Source: Leptospira sp.
Lineage (GTDB): Bacteria > Spirochaetota > Leptospiria > Leptospirales > Leptospiraceae
Direction: 5' to 3'
Assembly: GCA_016742255.1 (NCBI GenBank)
Contig: JACVCB010000003.1
Span: 124,001 to 188,000 of the forward strand
DNA length: 64,000 bases
The notes under the pieces are model-generated. The model was given only the letters and a program-made list of their open reading frames with translations, was not told where the DNA came from and made no database searches. This document shows positions 29,215 to 38,704 of the stretch, piece by piece. Both the position numbers and the translations under genes were made by a program. Every line of letters starts with the position of its first letter. The first letter of the stretch is position 1.

Positions 29215-29231
29215 TGCTTACCAAATAAGCA
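29215..29231. promoter_or_regulatory. candidate operator, inverted repeat TGCTTA-N5-TAAGCA (site 3)
   Basis: The perfect inverted repeat TGCTTA-CCAAA-TAAGCA lies 51 bases upstream of the exported-protein start at 29164 and beyond the end of the oxidoreductase gene. It matches site 1 at 15432-15448 in both half-sites and spacing. Confidence 0.4.
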
Positions 29232-29273
29232 GAACGACCAAAAAAAATATCCGATCGACGGGTTTGTTTGTGT

Positions 29274-30686
29274 TTAGAGCACTTTTCCTGGGTTCAAAAT
29301 CCTTTTGGGGTCAAAAGCCAATTTGATCGCCTTCATGGTATCCAATTCCCCTTGGGAACGTGAAAACCCCAAATAGTCTTTTTTGAGGAGACCAATACCA
29401 TGTTCTGCAGAAATGGATCCTTTGAATTTTTGAATGAGTTGGAACATCTCAGGGTCCACTTGTTTGCATTGTTTGAAGAATTCTTCATCCGAAAGGTCTT
29501 TTGGTTTCACAATGTTTAAATGAAGGTTGCCGTCTCCAATATGACCAAAAAGGGCAATGGAAAATCCTTGGTATTTTTGGGAAAGTAAGGCGGTCATTTC
29601 CCCTAAAAACGCCTCCATATTTCGGAGTGGGAGGGAAATATCATTTTTGTGAACCGTATACGCAAGAGAAAGTGATTCAGAAATTCCTTCTCTATATTTC
29701 CAAAATGTTTCGTTTTGCCTTGAGTTTTGAGCAATAGAACCATCGGTGATGAGTTCTTTTTCCGTGATGGATTCTAAAATGGAATAGAGTTTTTCTTCAT
29801 CGGTTTCATTGTTTACTTCGAATTCCATTAGCACATAATATTTGCTAGGTGCCTGGAATGGATCTGGAACACCTAAATGTTCTTTTACTTTATCCAAACA
29901 ATAATCGGTTAAAAACTCAAACGCTAACAAAGGTAAATCGAAGTTATGTGTTTCTTTGAAAATTTCCAAAATGTTTTTGTATTCTGGAACTGCTAAAAAG
30001 ATCACACGGATGTCTTTTGGTGGTTTGGTGAGTTTGACAACAGCTTCTGTGATGATACCAAGAGTACCTTCCGAACCGATGAATAAATGTTTTAGATCAT
30101 AACCTGTATTGTTTTTTAAAATTTCACCGTTAAAACGAAAAACTTCACCTTTTCCTGTAACGACAGTTAGTCCTAAGATCCAATCTCGGATGAGTCCATA
30201 ACGTACAACTCGAACACCACCAGCGTTTGTTGCAATGTTTCCGCCGATGTGGCTTGATCCCGTTGCAGCAAAATCGACTGGGAAATAAAACCCTCTTTCT
30301 TCTGCTTCTTTGTGAAGGTTTTTTGTGATCATCCCAGCTTGGATGTGTAAGGTGCCAAGAAAAGGATCGAAGTCCATCACTTGGTTCATTTTGGACATTG
30401 AAATGACAATTTCCCCGTCCTTTGCAACAGCACCACCAGCGTAACCAGTCCTTCCACCGGAAGGGACAATCGAAATTCCATTTTGGTATGCATAAGAAAC
30501 TATAGATGCCACATCATCAGTCGATTCAGGGAACACTAATACTTGGTAATTTGGAGGGTATACTTTTGTCCGATCGGTTCCATAAGAATCGAATAAGGCA
30601 TCATCCATGGTTCCATCGTTTTTTTGGATGACTTTTTTTTCTCCAATGAGTTTCCCTAGTTCTGTTTTTGTTTTTGTAAAATCCAT
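29274..30686 (-). CDS. FAD-binding oxidase, GlcD/D-lactate dehydrogenase family
   Basis: The 470-residue protein has an N-terminal FAD-binding PCMH domain (VPSGGRTGYAGGAV, then GSSHIGGNIATNAGGVRVVRYG and GSEGTLGIITEAVVKL). A C-terminal FAD-oxidase domain ends in ISAEHGIGLLKKDYL and FDPKRILNPGKVL. Family members oxidise 2-hydroxy acids such as glycolate, D-lactate or 2-hydroxyglutarate. The substrate cannot be told apart here. It starts ten bases after the ppk1 stop, so it is probably co-transcribed with ppk1. Confidence 0.9.
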   Translation of the reverse strand: MDFTKTKTELGKLIGEKKVIQKNDGTMDDALFDSYGTDRTKVYPPNYQVLVFPESTDDVASIVSYAYQNGISIVPSGGRTGYAGGAVAKDGEIVISMSKMNQVMDFDPFLGTLHIQAGMITKNLHKEAEERGFYFPVDFAATGSSHIGGNIATNAGGVRVVRYGLIRDWILGLTVVTGKGEVFRFNGEILKNNTGYDLKHLFIGSEGTLGIITEAVVKLTKPPKDIRVIFLAVPEYKNILEIFKETHNFDLPLLAFEFLTDYCLDKVKEHLGVPDPFQAPSKYYVLMEFEVNNETDEEKLYSILESITEKELITDGSIAQNSRQNETFWKYREGISESLSLAYTVHKNDISLPLRNMEAFLGEMTALLSQKYQGFSIALFGHIGDGNLHLNIVKPKDLSDEEFFKQCKQVDPEMFQLIQKFKGSISAEHGIGLLKKDYLGFSRSQGELDTMKAIKLAFDPKRILNPGKVL

Positions 30687-30696
30687 TTTGGTTCCT

Positions 30697-32775
30697 TTAG
30701 ATATCTACCATATCAATTTGTGAGTTCACAGCAGGATCATCATCGCCTGGAGTGAGTCTCGTATAACTTCCGTCTGATTCCAATACACGCGCTTGTGTAT
30801 TGTCTCGGAGGAGTAATTCTAGTATTTTTGCGATTCGTTTTTTGTGTTTGTCTTGTAAGATCGGAAACATCACTTCAATTCTGCGTAGGAAGTTTCTTGG
30901 CATACAATCTGCAGATGCTAAGTAAACTTCTGGTTTCCCACCATTTTCAAAACTATAAATCCTGGAATGTTCTAAGTACCTACCAACAATCGAACGAACG
31001 TTGATACGATCGGAAACACCTGGAATTCCTGGACGTAAACAACAAATTCCTCTGATAATCAAATCGATTTTTACGCCTGCTTGGGATGCTTCATAAAGTT
31101 TTAAAATCACATCTGGGTCAACAAGAGAGTTCATTTTGAAAATGACTCGAGCCTGTTTTCCTGATTTTGCGTTGTCAGTTTCTCTTTGGATGAGTCGTAA
31201 AAATTCTTCTTTGAGAAAAGTAGGTGCTGCATAAATTTTAGAGAGTCTAGGCATTTTGCCTGAACTTGTGATTGTGTTAAAGAGAATGGCCACGTCTTCT
31301 GTGATCTCAGGATTTGCTGTGAACAAACTAATGTCTGTGTAATACCTTGCTGTTGTAGAATTATAGTTCCCTGTTCCAAGGTGGACATAACGATTCAGTT
31401 TGTCTTCTTCTCTACGAACAATGAGTAACATCTTACAATGGATTTTGAGACCAACAACACCATAAACAACATGAACACCACTATCTTCTAATTTTTTTGC
31501 CCAACGTATGTTTCTTTCTTCATCAAATCGAGCTTTTAGTTCCACAAGTACGGTTACCTGTTTTCCATTCTCAGCTGCTTCACCTAAGTATTGTATAATG
31601 GGGGAATCTCCAGAAGTTCGATACAATGTCATTTTAATAGCAAGGACTTTTGGGTCTTGGCTTGCAATTTTTAACATGTCTTCTATCGATTTAAAACTTT
31701 CATATGGGTGGTGGAGTAAGTGATCGTTTTTGCGAATCTCAGAAAATATCGATTCACTTTTTTTAGCAGCAAAACCAGATTTTGGAACTGGATACGAATA
31801 CTTTAAATGGCTTGTTTTTTCCAAACTTTGGAAAAACATCATGTCGTTTAAACTAAGTAAGGTGGGAATCTCCATTACTTGGTATTCTTCGAGTTCCAAT
31901 AAACCACGGAGTAGTTCCTTGATATGGCCTGCACCTGAGTGGACATCCAAACGAACAGCATCTCCCCACATTCTGTTTTTTAATTCGTTTTTCATTGTGG
32001 TGAGAAGGTCACCAATGTTTTGTTCTTCATTGATTGAGATATCAGCATCTCTTACAATCTTAAAGGTATGGATTTGTTTTACGTTCATTCCATAAAACAA
32101 ATCACCTAAGTGGAGTTTGATGATTTCTTCTAATGGAAAATACCTTCTAGTATCACTTTCTAGGTTGGGAGGTAATTGCAAAAATCTAGGTAATACACTT
32201 GGCACCTGGACAATCGCAAACAGTTCCTTAATTTTGTTTTTGTCATCATCTGAATACAATGTGATCCCAAGATTTAGGGTTCGATTGAGAATATGGGGAA
32301 AAGGGTGGGACGGATCAATGGCAAGTGGAGTGAGAATGGATGATACTTCGCGTTTGTAATAATTTTTCACAAACTGAATGTCATCACCTGCAAGTTCACT
32401 TGGATCTTGTACGACCACAATTTTGTTTTGTTTTAATTCGATTAAAATCTCATCGAGAGATTCGTATTGTTTTTTAACAAATTGGCCAACTTTAGAATAA
32501 AGTTCTGCGATGGTTTCTGATGTTCTTTTTCCATTCAGGCTTTTTTCTTCAATTCCCGCATTTTTCAAATTGAGAAGTCCCGCCACACGCACCATAAAAA
32601 ACTCATCCAAATTGGATTCAGTGATGCATAAAAATTTTAGGCGTTCTAAGAGTGGATTTTCTTTATCAAAGGATTCTTCGAGTACACGGTAATTGAAGTC
32701 GATCCAGGAAAGTTCGCGGTCGAAAAAGATATTTTGGTTCCCCATTTCTATTTTTTCTGTAGGGTTAGCAGTCAT
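30697..32775 (-). CDS. ppk1: polyphosphate kinase 1
   Basis: With a start at 32775 (MTANPTEKIEMGNQNIFF) the enzyme has 692 residues, the usual length; 32745 is an alternative start. Longer frames upstream overlap fliD on the other strand and show no similarity. Visible family parts are FFDRELSWIDFNYRVLEE at the N-terminus, the two phospholipase D-like halves with HCKMLLIVRREE and HLGTGNYNSTTARYYTD, and the late IVGRYLEHSRIYSFENGG. It makes inorganic polyphosphate from ATP. It diverges from fliD across 91 bases and leads the pair with the FAD oxidase. Confidence 0.95.
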   Translation of the reverse strand: MTANPTEKIEMGNQNIFFDRELSWIDFNYRVLEESFDKENPLLERLKFLCITESNLDEFFMVRVAGLLNLKNAGIEEKSLNGKRTSETIAELYSKVGQFVKKQYESLDEILIELKQNKIVVVQDPSELAGDDIQFVKNYYKREVSSILTPLAIDPSHPFPHILNRTLNLGITLYSDDDKNKIKELFAIVQVPSVLPRFLQLPPNLESDTRRYFPLEEIIKLHLGDLFYGMNVKQIHTFKIVRDADISINEEQNIGDLLTTMKNELKNRMWGDAVRLDVHSGAGHIKELLRGLLELEEYQVMEIPTLLSLNDMMFFQSLEKTSHLKYSYPVPKSGFAAKKSESIFSEIRKNDHLLHHPYESFKSIEDMLKIASQDPKVLAIKMTLYRTSGDSPIIQYLGEAAENGKQVTVLVELKARFDEERNIRWAKKLEDSGVHVVYGVVGLKIHCKMLLIVRREEDKLNRYVHLGTGNYNSTTARYYTDISLFTANPEITEDVAILFNTITSSGKMPRLSKIYAAPTFLKEEFLRLIQRETDNAKSGKQARVIFKMNSLVDPDVILKLYEASQAGVKIDLIIRGICCLRPGIPGVSDRINVRSIVGRYLEHSRIYSFENGGKPEVYLASADCMPRNFLRRIEVMFPILQDKHKKRIAKILELLLRDNTQARVLESDGSYTRLTPGDDDPAVNSQIDMVDI

Positions 32776-32866
32776 AATTCTAGGATTTGGGAAGGAAAAA
32801 ATTCTGTAAATTCCTAATCCTTTTGTAGAATTCGACGACACTAGATTCAGAGGGATTTGGGACGAT

Positions 32867-34789
32867 ATGCCAGCATACACCATGCCGGGTCTGATGACCG
32901 GGCAAAACACAAACGATATCGTTAAAAAACTGGTCGAATTGGAACGCCGGCCCATCAAACGTTGGGAAACCGAAAATGAATACGCCAAAATGCAGATTCA
33001 GATTTGGGGAGAGGTCAAAAATCTAACTACCAACTTACAAACCAAAACCAGAGCCCTTGTTTCCTTTACAGCTCCATTTGCTACCAAATCCGTGTCCTCT
33101 TCTGTGGAAGGAGTGATCACTGGGGAAGCATCACGTGCTGCCAAGTCGGGAAATCGCTCACTTGAAATCATTGAAATGGCAAGTAAACACCAGTTATCTG
33201 GTGTAGAAATTGATACAGACATTCGACTTCCTGAAGGAAGTTTTACCGTGTATTCTGGTAAATCCAAAGAGACAGTGACTTTCCCTGGTGGAAGGTTATC
33301 TGAACTAACGAGTGCCATTAAGAATATGGCAGGTACTTTAGTTGAAACTTCCATCATCAAAATTGATAAAGACTCTTCTATTATTACATTAACATCCGTT
33401 AAAACAGGTAAAAAAAATGAACTTCAGTTTTCAGATCCAAATGGAATTTTGAAACTTGCTGGACTTGTTGGCGAAAATAAAGCCGCTTCAGAAGATACCA
33501 AACAACTTCTTTCCCTCGATGGTACAAAGGCCAAAGTTTGGGACTTATCAAAATTTAAAAAATCTGAATTAGAGACAGAAAAAATCGCACAAACGGAAGA
33601 AGGAATTTTTCTAAAACCAGACACCGCATATACAATTCCCATTGCAGTTACAGAAATCAAAGAACGTGCTTACCTGGAAGTGGAAGTTGTAGGGGAAGCT
33701 CCTGCTGTCATGGAGATGGGAATGAGTTTTGAGAAGGAAGGGAGTGTGCGTAATAAATTCCTTCCCATTAACAAAACAGAATTAAAGTATATTTTCCAAG
33801 CAGGTGATTTTGCGAGTGATAAAAATCTCACTGGAATCATTGTTTCCAATTCTGCCACAACACCAATCCAAATCAAATCGGTAACACTTGTCACTCCCCA
33901 AGCACCTGGGACCGCAGAACCTGTGAAAGTGTTACAAGAAGCCAAAGATCTCAAAATCAAAATTGATGGAGTTGAGATCACACGAGAAACCAATGATGGC
34001 ATCGCAGATGTATTGGAAGGAATCTCATTTAATGTGCATAAGGTGACAGAAGAACCTGTTACTTTAAAAATCCATGTCGACCATGCCAAAGGATCTGCCC
34101 TCATCAAAGAATGGGTAGATGCTTATAATGATTTGATGAAGTTCTCCAAAGAAGTAACTTCGGTTGAAAAAAATGGAAAAATTTCAGATAAAAAAGAAAG
34201 TGATGATTCTAAAGCCGCTGATATTTCCAGAGATTTTTGGGATAATAAATCCAAATCGGGGCTTCTGGCTGGTGAAAACTCAATTTTACGCCTCATCGCT
34301 TCCTTGAAAACAACAGCTAACTCGTATTATCCTGCCACTAAAGAAAACGGGTTTCGAGTTTTGACAGACATTGGGATTTCCACAGGTGCTGTTGGATCTA
34401 ACTGGGAAAAAATCCAAGATGGTTTGTTACAAATTGACCAAGAGAAACTGATAGCTGTTCTATCTGAAAACCCAGATGGAGTTAGGGATTTATTTGCATC
34501 CGATCCGAATAATGATGCGAAGATGGAAGAGGGAGTTGGGATCAGGCTTCTCGAGATTCTAAAACCTTATAACCAATATGCTTCTGGTATTGTGACAAGT
34601 AAGGTAAAACTCTTAGAAGAGAGTGTTGCTGGAAATAATAAAAAAATCAAAGAACATGAATCCCATCTCATTAGCTTTGAAGCCAAATTAAAACAAAGAT
34701 TTCTCTACATGGAACAAGGTGTAGGAAAAAACAAATCAGTTGGGAACTATTTACAGAATAATATGTTTAGAGGGAACGGTGGAGAATGA
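32867..34789 (+). CDS. fliD: flagellar filament capping protein FliD
   Basis: The 640-residue protein starts with the FliD N-terminal region (MPGLMTGQNTNDIVKKLVEL, residues 6-25) and ends with the coiled C-terminal region (DLFASDPN, then a long helix around YNQYASGIVTSKVKLLEE). FliD caps the growing periplasmic filament and guides flagellin folding. The central variable domain is large, as in other spirochaetes. The next gene overlaps the stop by four bases (ATGA), so it is translationally coupled. No classical sigma-28 promoter was convincing in the short gap before it. Confidence 0.93.
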   Translation: MPAYTMPGLMTGQNTNDIVKKLVELERRPIKRWETENEYAKMQIQIWGEVKNLTTNLQTKTRALVSFTAPFATKSVSSSVEGVITGEASRAAKSGNRSLEIIEMASKHQLSGVEIDTDIRLPEGSFTVYSGKSKETVTFPGGRLSELTSAIKNMAGTLVETSIIKIDKDSSIITLTSVKTGKKNELQFSDPNGILKLAGLVGENKAASEDTKQLLSLDGTKAKVWDLSKFKKSELETEKIAQTEEGIFLKPDTAYTIPIAVTEIKERAYLEVEVVGEAPAVMEMGMSFEKEGSVRNKFLPINKTELKYIFQAGDFASDKNLTGIIVSNSATTPIQIKSVTLVTPQAPGTAEPVKVLQEAKDLKIKIDGVEITRETNDGIADVLEGISFNVHKVTEEPVTLKIHVDHAKGSALIKEWVDAYNDLMKFSKEVTSVEKNGKISDKKESDDSKAADISRDFWDNKSKSGLLAGENSILRLIASLKTTANSYYPATKENGFRVLTDIGISTGAVGSNWEKIQDGLLQIDQEKLIAVLSENPDGVRDLFASDPNNDAKMEEGVGIRLLEILKPYNQYASGIVTSKVKLLEESVAGNNKKIKEHESHLISFEAKLKQRFLYMEQGVGKNKSVGNYLQNNMFRGNGGE

Positions 34790-35748
34790 TGAATATTTAT
34801 ATCAATGAACAACAGTTAGATACTAAATTGGATGGAGAAACCAACCTCGGCCAAGTGTTCGATCAAATTCAAAAATGGATCGAATCAAATGGCAAATACT
34901 TACGTCATTTCACCGTGAACGGAAAAGAATTAAATAGGTCTGACCTTGACTCTGTTGGCATTGAAGATACAGAACGATTGGATTTGTATGTTGGTGAAGA
35001 ATTGGATGTCATTGAGGATAGCCTCGTCGAAGTAGACAATTACGTAGACAAAGTGGGTTCCACTCTTGTGGGACGTGACTCTTTAACGGAAAAAGAAGCT
35101 GAGGATTTAAAAGAAGGGATCCCTTGGATCATTTCCATGATTCGTACGACAACGAAACTTCTCAACCTCAATTTAAATCTCATCCAACCAATGGGAAAAG
35201 GAAAAAACGTAGAAGAAATTCTCGAATCCTTACACAACGGGTCACTCGTTCTAGATTCCACAAAAGCAATCGAATCGTTTTTAGAAGACCTTCGTGATGT
35301 AAAATTGTTTTTGATGGATCTTAGCACTAGGCTTGCTGTGATGCGATTGGATGAATCCGAACTGATTGAAATCATTTCTAAATTTGTGGACCAAAAAGAT
35401 AAAGTGATCAAAGACTTTATGTTAGTGAATGAAAACTTCCAATCAGGAAAAGATCATTTAGCCTCAGAAATTTTAAATGATGCAGTGGGTCGTTTAACGG
35501 GTCTTATGTCGGCACTGGTTTCGATCCAAACTCGTCATACTGAGTTAAATTGGCAAGAACTGTCGTTTGAGGATAAAAAACTTTCTGATTTGGTTGGCCA
35601 ATTGAATACAACTCTTTCGAACATAGCTTCAGCGATGGAAAAAAATGATATTGTATACGCTGGTGATATTTTGGAATACGAACTTCCTGAGATTCTAGAA
35701 TCGTTAGTACCGTTTCTTTCTTTAGTGTTAGAGAAAGTAACCGTTTAG
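34786..35748 (+). CDS. helical protein coupled to FliD (unrecognised)
   Basis: The 320-residue product has a small beta-like N-terminal part (about 1-70, with INEQQLDTKLDGETN and VGIEDTERLDLYVGEEL) and a long helical, acidic remainder rich in Leu, Asp and Glu. It has no signal peptide or membrane segment and looks cytosolic. The four-base overlap with fliD suggests equal production. A secretion-chaperone or filament-assembly role, in the manner of FliS or FliT, is an inference from position; I see no recognisable FliS sequence. It converges with a small membrane protein gene at 35745. Confidence 0.75.
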   Translation: MMNIYINEQQLDTKLDGETNLGQVFDQIQKWIESNGKYLRHFTVNGKELNRSDLDSVGIEDTERLDLYVGEELDVIEDSLVEVDNYVDKVGSTLVGRDSLTEKEAEDLKEGIPWIISMIRTTTKLLNLNLNLIQPMGKGKNVEEILESLHNGSLVLDSTKAIESFLEDLRDVKLFLMDLSTRLAVMRLDESELIEIISKFVDQKDKVIKDFMLVNENFQSGKDHLASEILNDAVGRLTGLMSALVSIQTRHTELNWQELSFEDKKLSDLVGQLNTTLSNIASAMEKNDIVYAGDILEYELPEILESLVPFLSLVLEKVTV

Positions 35749-35960
35749 TTTTCTTCTTTTTGGGGGATTTGGTTGGAAAGCCATTTCCCCAATCCAAATA
35801 AGATCCCTACACAAAAGACAACACTCCCCCAAATCAGATTGAGATTCCAACCTAGGGATTTTGTATACATGGGATCTCCATCCGTGATAAATCCATATCC
35901 AAATAAAATGGAACCAAGTAAAAGGAATAAGGTTGCGAGGATGGATGATAAGGAAATCAT
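35745..35960 (-). CDS. small two-span membrane protein
   Basis: The 71-residue product has two clear hydrophobic segments (LATLFLLLGSILFGYGF and LIWGSVVFCVGILFGLG) with a short polar loop and a charged tail ending in PQKEEN. It overlaps the 3' end of the FliD-partner gene by four bases, convergently. No family is recognised. The regular two-helix layout, and the lack of a better reading on the opposite strand, support it as real. Confidence 0.6.
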   Translation of the reverse strand: MISLSSILATLFLLLGSILFGYGFITDGDPMYTKSLGWNLNLIWGSVVFCVGILFGLGKWLSNQIPQKEEN

Positions 35961-36054
35961 CCCACGATTCTATTTAAACTTTCACAACATGACAAGCCAT
36001 AAATCCTTCTCAAACCGTTGACAGAATCGAATATTTTCGTTTTAACATTCAGAT

Positions 36055-36879
36055 ATGGCATTATTTTTAGATTTAGATAATACAATTCTACCCTCTAAAG
36101 AAGCGTATGCATACGCAATTGAAAATTGTGCAAAGGATTGGCAAGAGCAAAAGTTAGGCGGGAACTTTTTAGAGTTGTATGATTTTGCTAGAAAACAAGT
36201 TAAATCTCAGCTCAAACACCATAGTTCGAATCGACTGCGATTGTTATGTTTTAAGTTGATGTGGGAGATGTTGGGGAATGGGTTCCAAACGAAAGATATT
36301 GATGGCGTATTCTGGATGGAAGACCGGTATTATTTTCATTTTCTTTCCTATTATGCAGAAGAAAAAAAGAAAGAGAAATACCAAAACTCCTTATTTCCCC
36401 TGTTAGTTTCTCTCTCAAAGGAATTTCCCATTTACCTCACAACGAATGAAACCCTTCGCACACAGTTACTTAAGGTCCGAGGATTTTTACCGGATGAGTT
36501 TCGTTTTACACTCATCACATCTGAAGAAGTTGGTTTTGAAAAACCAACAAAAGAGTTCTTTCAGTATGTGATGGAAAAGGCAAACGAAGATCCAAAGGAT
36601 TGTATTTTACTCGGCGACAATTGGGAAGATGATATCCTGGGAGCCAGTTCCCACGGAATCTCAAGCATCCATATTCCAAAGATGTGGGGAGAGGGAGAGG
36701 AGGTGAATGTTTTGAGTGTAGAAGAAATCTCTGCCATTCAGAAAGATCGGAACTCCAAACCCAATACAAATCAGGTAGATCTAGATACGAATGCCCAGCC
36801 TATTACAATTTGGAGGGCATCCAATATTATTTCCGGTCTAACGTTTGCTAGGTCATGGCTTTTTCAGCGTCAAAAATAA
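36055..36879 (+). CDS. HAD-superfamily hydrolase
   Basis: The 274-residue protein opens with HAD motif I DLDNT (Asp6, Asp8). Motif II is in LTTNE, the motif III Lys in GFEKPTKEFF, and motif IV in LLGDNWEDDILGA, so the catalytic set is complete. The helical cap between residues 20 and 110 suggests a YjjG/pyrimidine 5'-nucleotidase or phosphoglycolate-phosphatase type. The C-terminal 45 residues form an extra tail of unknown role. It overlaps the convergent methyltransferase gene by 27 bases. Confidence 0.85.
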   Translation: MALFLDLDNTILPSKEAYAYAIENCAKDWQEQKLGGNFLELYDFARKQVKSQLKHHSSNRLRLLCFKLMWEMLGNGFQTKDIDGVFWMEDRYYFHFLSYYAEEKKKEKYQNSLFPLLVSLSKEFPIYLTTNETLRTQLLKVRGFLPDEFRFTLITSEEVGFEKPTKEFFQYVMEKANEDPKDCILLGDNWEDDILGASSHGISSIHIPKMWGEGEEVNVLSVEEISAIQKDRNSKPNTNQVDLDTNAQPITIWRASNIISGLTFARSWLFQRQK

Positions 36880-37704
36880 AGTGTTGTTCCAGTTGATGGT
36901 TTTGAAGCTGAGTGCAAACACAAGTTTGGTGAAGTAATAATACGCGAGTTTTACATACACTGCCAGTTTACTTTTACTCCCTGATACAGAAAGGATTGGC
37001 ATAAGAACTTTGTATTCGGGTTTTGTGAATCCACATTGTTTGCCAAGTTCTGCTAAGGTGGACATTTTGTAATTGTTGACATGGTCTTTCGCTTCTAAGT
37101 AATGTACACCATCCTTCATTCCTTTTAACTTCACCTTCAAATTGGCTTTTGTTAATTGGATCGGGAAATTGGGAGTTTGTAAAAATAAAACTCCACCAGG
37201 TTTCAGAAGTCCATGTAAGTAAGTGAGAAGCGAGTGTGGTTTCGGAATGTGTTCAATCACATCCCAAAGTGTGATGATATCAAAACTTTCTTTTGGGAGT
37301 TTGGAATCTTGTACAAGTCCTGCATACACAGTCTTCATGCCATTCTGTTCGTTGGCAAATTTGACAGCTTGTTTGGAAATCTCATAACCAACGGCAGTCC
37401 AACCTGGTTTTTCAGTCAGGACTGCTTTCACAAAAAATCCCAACCCACAACCTACATCCAAAAGATTTCCTTTGGATTCTCCTAGATAGGTTTTGATGAA
37501 GTCAGCATAGACAGCTCTATGAGCGTTGTCCCACCATTCCAAATCATATGTTTGTTCTGCGCCGTCCCAATACCCTTCGTAGTGTTCTTCTTGTTCATAA
37601 GAAGAATAGACATGACCACAATTTTGGCATTCCAAAATGGGAGTTCCATTTTCATTGAAAACAGTTTTGGACTCGGTTGATTGGCAAAGGATACAAGATT
37701 TCAT
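36853..37704 (-). CDS. SAM-dependent methyltransferase with N-terminal zinc-binding motif
   Basis: The start at 37704 gives 283 residues beginning MKSCILCQSTESK, with four Cys (Cys4, Cys7, Cys26, Cys29) that form a likely zinc ribbon. The class I Rossmann core follows with motif I LLDVGCGLGFFVKAV and the acidic loop DIITLWDVIEHIPKPHSLL. This two-part layout is common in methyltransferases of sugar or surface-polysaccharide synthesis, though no such cluster is nearby. A hydrophobic stretch near the C-terminus (YVKLAYYYFTKLVFAL) may touch membrane. Acceptor unknown. Confidence 0.8.
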   Translation of the reverse strand: MKSCILCQSTESKTVFNENGTPILECQNCGHVYSSYEQEEHYEGYWDGAEQTYDLEWWDNAHRAVYADFIKTYLGESKGNLLDVGCGLGFFVKAVLTEKPGWTAVGYEISKQAVKFANEQNGMKTVYAGLVQDSKLPKESFDIITLWDVIEHIPKPHSLLTYLHGLLKPGGVLFLQTPNFPIQLTKANLKVKLKGMKDGVHYLEAKDHVNNYKMSTLAELGKQCGFTKPEYKVLMPILSVSGSKSKLAVYVKLAYYYFTKLVFALSFKTINWNNTLFLTLKKP

Positions 37705-37814
37705 GTTCGATTCTGTCAGTCTAATCCTTGGGAACAAGGGTCAAACTAAAAATCCTTGATAGAACTTGCCAAGGACACTGACCAAAAAATCATTGGGTGA
37801 TAAGAGAGGAACAG

Positions 37815-38657
37815 ATGAAAATCAATTTCACCAAAATGGAAGGGATCGGAAACGACTACGTATACATAGATGCTACGAAAAATGACATCCGACTCACACC
37901 AGAACAAATCCAAAAACTATCCGACCGTAATTTTGGGATCGGTGGCGATGGAGTGATTTTCATCCGTAATTCAAATTCCGGCGAATTCCAAATGGATATG
38001 TACAATTCCGATGGAAGTTCCTCTGAAATGTGCGGTAACGGAGTCCGTTGTGTTGGTAAATTTGTGTATGACCATGGTCTTACCAAAAACCAAAAACCAA
38101 CCATCGAAACGGGAAAAGGTGTTCTCACTTTAGATTTAAAAACCGGTACGAATGGAAAAGTCGAAATGGTGACTGTGGATATGGGCGAACCCATTCTCAA
38201 ACCTTCACTTGTACCAATCGTTTGGCCAGGGGAAGAACCTGTGATCAACCAAGAGATCGAAGTCCAAGGGAAAAAATATCGTTTTACTGCTGTTAGTATG
38301 GGAAACCCTCATTGTGTGATCTATGTGGATGATGCCGATGCTTTTCCCGTTAGAGAAATTGGACCCATCATTGAAAACCATCCACTGTTCCCAAGACGAG
38401 TGAATGTGGAAATTGTATCCGTTAGAGGAAAAGACCATCTTTACCAAAGGACTTGGGAACGAGGAACAGGTGAAACCTTGGCTTGCGGTACAGGGGCTTG
38501 TGCAGTGACGGTATCTTCCATTCTCAATGGGAAAACCGGACGATCTGTCCGCATTGACCTAAGAGGGGGAACCCTCCATGTAGAATGGAAAGAGAATGGA
38601 TCAGTGATGATGACAGGTCCAGCCAAAGAAGTGTTCTCGGGAGAAGTGGAAATCTAA
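37815..38657 (+). CDS. dapF: diaminopimelate epimerase
   Basis: The start at 37815 follows GAGAGGAAC and gives [19 protein letters not shown], the family beginning, in a 280-residue enzyme. Both active-site cysteines are present in EMCGNGVRC and LACGTGACA. It converts LL- to meso-diaminopimelate for lysine and peptidoglycan synthesis. It is a single-gene unit ended by the hairpin at 38674-38704. Confidence 0.96.
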   Translation: MKINFTKMEGIGNDYVYIDATKNDIRLTPEQIQKLSDRNFGIGGDGVIFIRNSNSGEFQMDMYNSDGSSSEMCGNGVRCVGKFVYDHGLTKNQKPTIETGKGVLTLDLKTGTNGKVEMVTVDMGEPILKPSLVPIVWPGEEPVINQEIEVQGKKYRFTAVSMGNPHCVIYVDDADAFPVREIGPIIENHPLFPRRVNVEIVSVRGKDHLYQRTWERGTGETLACGTGACAVTVSSILNGKTGRSVRIDLRGGTLHVEWKENGSVMMTGPAKEVFSGEVEI

Positions 38658-38673
38658 GGAATAACAAACAATT

Positions 38674-38704
38674 GAACCCAACTTGTTGGGTTCGATTATT
38701 TTTT
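38674..38704 (+). terminator. rho-independent terminator after dapF
   Basis: GAACCCAAC and GTTGGGTTC are perfectly complementary and separated by two T. They are followed by a T-rich run broken by CGATTA. The T run overlaps the stop codon of the convergent acyltransferase gene. Confidence 0.75.

Noticed and set aside
29232..29273. Terminator for the FAD oxidase gene
   Set aside because: A T run is present on the minus strand but the preceding stem (CCG...CGG) is too short to support a call.
32776..32866. Sigma-28 promoter for fliD
   Set aside because: A TAAA-like box is present but no GCCGATAA-like -10 follows at the right spacing.
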